DNA of 64,000 nucleotides from Haemaphysalis longicornis (taxonomy: Eukaryota; Arthropoda; Arachnida; Ixodida; Ixodidae): positions 120,160,957 to 120,224,956 of the forward strand of contig CM023449.1 of the NCBI GenBank assembly GCA_013339765.2. The letters run 5' to 3'. The notes below the pieces were generated by a model. It had not been told where the DNA came from and did not search any database. It saw only the letters and a program-made list of their open reading frames with translations. Made by a program: the position numbers and the translations under genes. Position 1 is the first letter of the stretch. The number at the start of each line of letters is the position of its first letter. Of the stretch, positions 57,930 through 64,000 are shown piece by piece.

Positions 57930-58440
57930 TTTTCTGCTGGGCTTGGCAAGTAGAGGCCTCCCTACTTTTTTCCGCACACCTCTCACCCTTTTCCACTCTC
58001 GCTTCCCTCCTTACACGATAAACAGCATTTTTGCTCAAGTACATTTAATCTCGCCGTGTTCCGCTGCTCGCGTCATCTTATGGAACCTCTTTTTATTGTT
58101 GAAATAAAAAGACCACTGCAAAGAAGGGGCACCGCGAGCTCCTTTTGTATTTTGTAGTCAACGCAATTTTCACAGGCGTATATTTTTTTAATTTTTTTTA
58201 TCGCGAAAATTGACCAGCCCTGTACTTTTAACTAAATGGATTATGCAAATAGAAAAATTTATTGATGTCGATCGAAATACGCCTGATGCTTTCATTTTGT
58301 AAGTAATTAAGTGTCAACATTGCCAGCAGATTTAATGGGTGCAAATTTTTTGCCTATATAAACGTCTCGTTCAAGAATTCCTTTAACGTTTGGCCAGATA
58401 TAAACAGACCAAAATTTTTGCGTTTAAGCAGCCCAAGAGA
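57930..58440. repeat. Dispersed repeat family, copy 2
   Basis: Matches blocks of 45840-46480 in order: CCGCACACCTCTCACC, TTTTTGCTCAAGTACATTTAA, TTATGGAACCT and CAGACCAAAATTTTTGCGTTT. The copies have drifted and contain indels. Confidence 0.5.
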
Positions 58441-58747
58441 GACAATTGTCACTAAAATGGGCAAAATGTGATTGCCAACTTTTGTTATTAGGCGTCTTTC
58501 TGGGGGCGTTTTGTCAGAACAAAAATGACAGCGGGCTTCTGTTATCAACCTCGCTCGTAAGTTTAATTTCCAGGTTCAACACGTTAAATCATTCTTTTTA
58601 TGCTTGCCTCTATGTTCTTGTTTACACATGTGTTCCTGCGCGGTATTCATTAGAAATTGGTTAAAAAAGGTGACCATTAGTATGAGTGGTCGCGTGAAGA
58701 GGTTTCTTAGGTGGCAATGGCAGCTCCACATACATGCTGCCTGCGCT

Positions 58748-58965
58748 GATATTGTTACGTTGCGGCAGCACCAACGACATGAACGATGAAACAGTCGAAC
58801 GATGTATTTACAGCTTATTCACATGGCGGCCAAGCTACGCGCACCCAAACAGCTTCTTCGTCGTCGGAGGCTGAGATAACAAAGCCACGCTATATTGTCT
58901 ACTTCATCGTCTTCTCGCAGCATCGCCCCCTGGTTGAAAGCAACCGTTCCGGTCGATGCCGTGGT
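58748..58965 (-). repeat. Candidate LTR of a Ty3/gypsy-like element
   Basis: Begins TGTTACGTTGCGG on the plus strand, so the minus-strand copy would end in CGTAACA, a common gypsy LTR terminus. On the minus strand an AATAAGC signal-like hexamer lies ~70 bases before that end. The other end and the second LTR were not found. Call rests on terminus style only. Confidence 0.3.
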
Positions 58966-59197
58966 AGTAGGTTATGGGGTGAGGACGAAAGATGAGATGA
59001 AGTGAAGTCCTCGCCGCCACATAGGATGATGTCATCGGTGATGTCTAGTCCCGCGAAGCGATACCGTCAAGGCACCGACTAAACGTCTGAGGTAGCCGGA
59101 ACCACGTCGGGCTACTGGGCTGGGGACACGGATTCTTGTGTTGGTGTCTTGTCTTCGTCGCAGTGATCGCAGTGGAGGATGTTGGCGGTCAGCGAAG

Positions 59198-59720
59198 TCA
59201 GCGGTCTCCCCCCCGGAAGTCGCTGCCCTTAGTTCCTCGGTTCTTGGAGCTACCAGGGCGGCGGTTGGTAGAACCTAGGGCGACACGTGGAATCAGGGTT
59301 CTGCGTCGGGGGTGACCGAGACCCAGAACGTATGAGAGAAAACGTGTTCTGACGTCCGGCGATGTACTCCTCGATCTCCCGTGGTCGCTGTCCGTATCTT
59401 GGGCGCGACGTGTTCGGCGCAAATTACCTTTATCCAGACCGACGGTATGCACAGGTGCGGTAGACGTGCCCTGCTGCCCCGTAGTGGAAGCAGAGAAGCT
59501 TGCGGTCATCAACCCCGTTACGTCATCAACTGCCGATGGCCAGCGCCGCAGCTTTCTTGGATTGGCTGCAGACACCGGATTTGTAGGAGCACTTAGCTGC
59601 AATATATTTCTCGATACGCCACACTGCATACAGGGACGAAATGTCTGCATGAAGGAACGGACTTGCATTTCGAGCTTGTCTTCCAGCTTGGCGCATTCAG
59701 CGTCGTCTGCTATTTGTAAC
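59198..59720 (-). pseudogene. Possible retroelement Gag-like remnant
   Basis: Minus-strand frame: ADDAECAKLEDKLEMQVRSF (a helical, coiled-coil-like run) leads to FRPCMQCGVSR, resembling the first half of a CCHC knuckle. It continues as an Arg/Ser/Thr-rich tail to a stop at 59198, 156 codons after the first Met. A coil followed by CxxCG fits Gag proteins of some gypsy elements. The His and last Cys of a knuckle are not visible. It lies upstream of the candidate LTR on the same strand. Confidence 0.3.
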
Positions 59721-59729
59721 TACTGAGTA

Positions 59730-62700
59730 TTGGGGTAAATCACACACATCGCAGGCCTCGTAAAGGTCACCTCCACAATCAAGATTTACAGATCTGAAAA
59801 AATGTCCTTGTGGTTATCTGCGCTTTGCAAACCGCGCTGCAGCAGAAGGACCGAAAGTCATGCACAGAACGCTGCGCTGACCGCCCACCGGCATTCCACT
59901 GACGAGCGGTTCGCCACAGCCGGCGCTGTTCGCCGAAGCGACGGTGGTGCCGTACAACGGCCGCCCGCTCCCTATACTTCATTATCCGCCGCTGTCTTTG
60001 TCGGGCACTCCCTCGCCGTTGAAGACCTGCACAAATTATTATTCTGCTGCTTGTTCTGGGAAAATGTATTCTAGCCTTACAGCGGGATGGGCTTCCTGAC
60101 AAGCCGCCTCTTCTTAGAGAGTGCGGATCTTCTTTGGTCGCCTCATCTCCCATGTACGATGCACAGAGTCGTAGAGTGCTCTGCGGCCCCCCGCCGCGGG
60201 GCCTCCATGTTTCATCAGCGTAGGTGGTTGCCCCTATCAACGCGGAACGAGTCACGTCAGGAGCAGACGACTGTTGTTTTGCGGCGGCGCTGTTTCTCAA
60301 ACGCTGACTGGCACGTGCGCTCTGTATTTTTTCTTTTGTTTTTGTGACACCTCACGTGGCGCAAGCCCGTGCACAAGCTTGGACTACGCCGGGCATTCGT
60401 CACCAGGCGCTCGCTCACGTGCGCCTGTGGTAAAGTAGTTGTCACAATTTGTGATTTTGATAAAGTAATCTGTGACAAAGTGGTGGTTCTTTGATGCCAG
60501 GCTTCGCTGTTAGGTGTACAGAAAATAAAGAAAAGCCACAAATTTAATTATCAGCTTCTTTTAAAAATGGGAATCGCAAGAATGTTGTAATATTAATTCT
60601 GTTTTTTGCATTGTTTCGTAGAGAGTGTTGCTTGTGGCTTATTTATAGTTAAATGGACCACGGCGCTACGTGCACCTCCCATCTCTTTAGTGCAAAACTA
60701 CGCCTAAGCCGTCCCTTCCAACCCACCACTAAGCAACATCGTTTTAAACTTGAATTTTGGCACAAAGTTTTCAACGTGATTACTTTACTTTCATTACACG
60801 AGAGAATCATTCTCAATGCACGTTCAAGATGTGGAATCATCCGTCGTCAGCAAGAAACGGCACACAGAAAGTCTGACGGGGCAAGTACAATAAAAGTATA
60901 GTCTCTTGGCTGACAATTAAGTTAGCTAAATTTTACTGTGGATGGGAATCAAACCAATTTTCTTCTGAATGCCAGACAAGCGCAAACCCCCAGCGCCACC
61001 ACAGCTTTATGGCTCTAGCTGGCAGAAGTTCGTCGCAGTGAAGGCCTTGTGTTCTCCGTATTAAAAGCGCTTGTTAGAAACATGGGCTTTTGCCTAGATA
61101 AGTATTTTCTCCATAATATTTATAGAATGTGCAATTAGACTAGCCGCCACAATACTTCGCGCCTAAATTTCCTCTTAGCTTGATGGTATGAACGTGGATA
61201 CGTGCTCTTGTAACGTTCGTTGTTGCGCCCACACGTTTCCTGCTCTAAAACCTGTTATTGTTTTGCGCGGCTTCAACAGATGGCTTGCGAACTGTGTTAA
61301 CAAGGCCATGTACCAGTTTGGTTTCTGGGCTAACGGTACGGCTAATGGCAATCTCAATTGGCATGCTCACGAACGCGCGATCTCCTGGTCGATACCCTGC
61401 GCAGGGTGGAGATGGTTGTACTGTTCGCACCCACCTGCTTCTGGTGGTGCGTTGTACCGACGTGAGCAAGCTCCTCTGCACGTGTTGCAAGTATCCTTCG
61501 ATGCTGACATTGCCGTCACCGCCTCCTACATGCGCTTCATGGAATCATATCTCCAAGTCGCTTGTCTTGCTTAGGCAAGCTTGAATAAAGTAATCGCCGT
61601 AGTTTTTTTTTTTTTTTTTGGTTGCTCTATTTAGGAATTTAGGAGCATTTTGTGCCATGAGCAATATACGGCCAACGTCGACGTAGAAAAAAAACATGCG
61701 CAATCGTTTTGTTGAGGCGTTCGGTTAGTTTATTTGTTTGGGGATAGTGCGCCGTGTCCTCTGGGTGATCGGTGCGTCTGTAGTGTAAGACGCCTTGCGC
61801 CAGCCGTGTAAATACCGCTCAGCAATTCGTTATTATGACGGTAACGGCTCACGCCTCTGTCCGATTGAGGGGTAAAAATATTGACAAATTGTTTATAGCC
61901 TTTTTTCTCAGGTGTACTGTTTATACGTAGTCCGTCATGCAGTCTCAGCTGAACACTCCACTTGTGGCTACTTGCCATCAGAAACCTGACCAGAAGGCTT
62001 ATTCCCAACTGTACAAAATGGCTCGATGGTGCGGTGATGGAATGCAGGATTCCGGTGACTTTCGTCAGTAGCGTTTGTCGCCCCTGGCATCCAGGAAACT
62101 CAAAAATAGTGGGCAAGATGATATTTAGGGAACGAACTAAATTTCTTTGCCTTGATTTTCTACCTCAATGCACTGTACCGTGGTGTCCGGAAGACGGGCT
62201 GTGGTGGCAAGCTCCAGAAATTCGTGCTGCGTCGATGTGTGGAGATGAGAAGACACTTCGCTGTCGTTACTATTCGAAGTTTCTCAAGACCTTACTAAGT
62301 TCTTAAAGCATTTTAAACGTTCTAAAAGAAAAATAGTTCTTTAAAAGAAAACCGAAAGAACGCAAGCCACAAACCCCATACCGATTTGCTAATAACAACT
62401 CAATAACAAAAATAGAGACATTTCGTACGGTAATAACAATAAGCGACGTATGTCTTCGGTATAACAAAAACGTAAACCTAGAAGTGATCTTGTGTCTGAC
62501 ATGCCGATTAATCAATTTATTTGTACGTATCCGTTATAGTAACAAACCATAACGCTAAACAGTAAGCCTTACAGCGTAGTTTATCACAGGCAACAAAGCA
62601 GGTATTTCTGTCGAAGTTTCAGTCATCATTGTGAGCATTGCCCGCGAGGTGTACCTCAATGTGTAAGCAAACATTCAATCCTTTCCTAAGGCATCGTTCA

Positions 62701-63740
62701 CTTGGCATCTCTTCTCAATGAGGGAATCAGAACGACCGAAATGCTTAAATTTTATCCTAAATAAATGTCGCACGTTCCATTTAGTTACAATATCTAGCTT
62801 CCTGACATCATGAAACAGTGTCGGTAGAGCATGTCGAAAGTTAATCTGTCTGAAAGTACTTCAGGTAAACTCTTCCACTTTTTTTTCTTTTTCAGACATG
62901 TGTGGCATATTTTCCAAAGCTGTATTCATATACACATAGCATTTCCGTGCTGCTGAGCGCAGGGCCTTTTCTGACGCGCTGAGTCAGCGTGCCTGATGCA
63001 TGTATGGAAGCACGCGTCGCTGCCTTCACACTGGTTATATTTAAGCCATGCGGAAATAAATGAGGTGGTTTTTGCTTGCCTGTCGCCCGGACCGCAGACG
63101 CCTGCTGGATTTCACCGATTGCGCCTTTATAGCGTCAGGCGCCGCTACGGCCTTCCTATGGGCAACACCTGTGCATAGTTCCGACCGTATAGCCCTTCCG
63201 GCCAGGCGTGATATATTTTGTATCAAAAGGCTGAGGGGGTGTTATCATCCAACAATATTTCACGCATAGAGATAGGAATGCAATATTGCATCATTTGAAT
63301 ATTATGAAAGTACTTACGAACAAGTATTACGAACAACCAAATTTACTGTTATGGAGCTCCACAAGAAGCGAAAATTGTCAGGAAGCATGCGTCATTCACA
63401 TATTTGCGTGAGAAAAATAATTGTCATCAACTCTTAGGTTGTTCTTTTCGTTTGGTATCAGTTGCAGACTGAGCTTGGCATGTCGTGTGACATATGTGTT
63501 AGGACAAATTTTGCAGTTGCACTAAGTTTTTACAAATAGCATTAGGGTTTAAACATTCAGGGTGAAGACGCGCGTAAGTCATTTTGAGAACCTGAGCTAA
63601 TTTTTATAAATGCCAACCACTAAAAAAGTGAAAGAGATTCTATGACGGGAGAGCTCAATGAAACAAAATTCACAAACCATGTTTTAGTACGATAATTTTG
63701 GTATCTGATTCGCTGTACCAACACCCTTTGTCGCTATTAT
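59730..63740. other. Mostly unrecognised sequence
   Basis: The stretch 61188-61574 is open for 128 codons on the plus strand, followed by AATAAAG at 61585 and a poly-T at 61602-61619. The minus strand is also open there. No frame matches a family I know. 59779-60300 (minus, 173 codons) is Arg-rich and GC-biased without a domain. Confidence 0.45.
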
Positions 63741-63743
63741 CGC

Positions 63744-63779
63744 CAATGGTCGCCTAGCGACCATTGACAATGTGTCAAT
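63744..63779. repeat. Pair of short palindromes
   Basis: CAATGGTCGC-CTA-GCGACCATTG (63744-63766) is a perfect 10-bp stem. It overlaps TTGACA-ATG-TGTCAA just downstream, and TCGCTA recurs at 63731 and 63782. Function unknown. Confidence 0.7.
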
Positions 63780-64000
63780 TGTCGCTACGCACATTGCAAG
63801 ATTCTCGTGAGTTGCGCTCGACTCACTAGGCGATACTTTTCACAGATATTCCGGAGATGAGAAAAATCGCTTCGTGCAACTGCTTCCTAAACTTCCTGAC
63901 TTGCATCATCTGGCAGCTACCCTCCTTTTCCAGTTTGAACTTACCGCCTTTGATGGACGCTTCGACGTCAGGATTCATCAAATAACTGTTAGGCAAGAAA

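Noticed and set aside
59779..60300. A 173-codon minus-strand gene
   Set aside because: Arg-rich, no domain, and the opposite strand is open too. Likely GC-driven.

Overview
This window is eukaryotic repeat-rich DNA. Spliced genes, several non-LTR retrotransposon clades, hAT and pogo/Tigger DNA transposons, an RTE/BovB-like LINE end, CR1/L2-like LINE ends and a Ty3/gypsy integrase tail together resemble a chelicerate genome, most likely a hard tick. That assignment is inference from repeat style, not from a marker gene. I found no confident single-copy host gene in 64 kb. Almost every recognisable protein segment belongs to a mobile element, most of them decayed and several nested.

Layout. 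1-4 kb: little beyond a 60-bp direct repeat. 4.0-5.8 kb: a 5'-truncated CR1/L2-like LINE on the minus strand. 7.25-16.8 kb: a large fold-back structure. Its ~700-bp inverted arms lie outside arrays of a palindromic 12-bp satellite. The left arm is interrupted by a ~1.1-kb palindromic element. The interior holds a T-poor block bounded by ~200-bp direct repeats, a SAP-like reading frame and a tRNA-derived SINE with a tandem tail. 17.1-24.3 kb: a complete but dead hAT element (terminal repeats, 8-bp target duplication, three-exon transposase with stops and frameshifts) that carries a LINE 3' end. 24.6-32.1 kb: a TTAA-flanked element with matching terminal repeats. It carries a three-exon gene for a P2X7-ballast-like zinc-binding domain, a 100-N assembly gap, a possible Penelope-like 3' end and a LINE split by another LINE.

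32.4-64 kb: LINE 3' ends, an internally deleted pogo/Tigger element, a second satellite-flanked structure (37.1-37.9 kb), a Ty3/gypsy tail with its LTR, a ~1-kb long-TIR element (42.4-43.4 kb), a pogo-like MITE (48.7-49.3 kb), an RTE fragment, and a ~2.9-kb I-clade LINE with RNase H (54.4-57.2 kb, minus). Long stretches between these have no recognisable content.

The most interesting item is the P2X7-ballast-like gene. It has clean splice sites, a full set of Cys/His positions and one frameshift near its C-terminus, and it sits just inside the left terminal repeat of a TTAA-type DNA element. It suggests that this domain, known in vertebrates as the cytosolic ballast of the P2X7 receptor, can travel as transposon cargo or as part of an undescribed transposon. 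The second is the fold-back element with palindromic satellite arms, which has a smaller possible relative at 37 kb.
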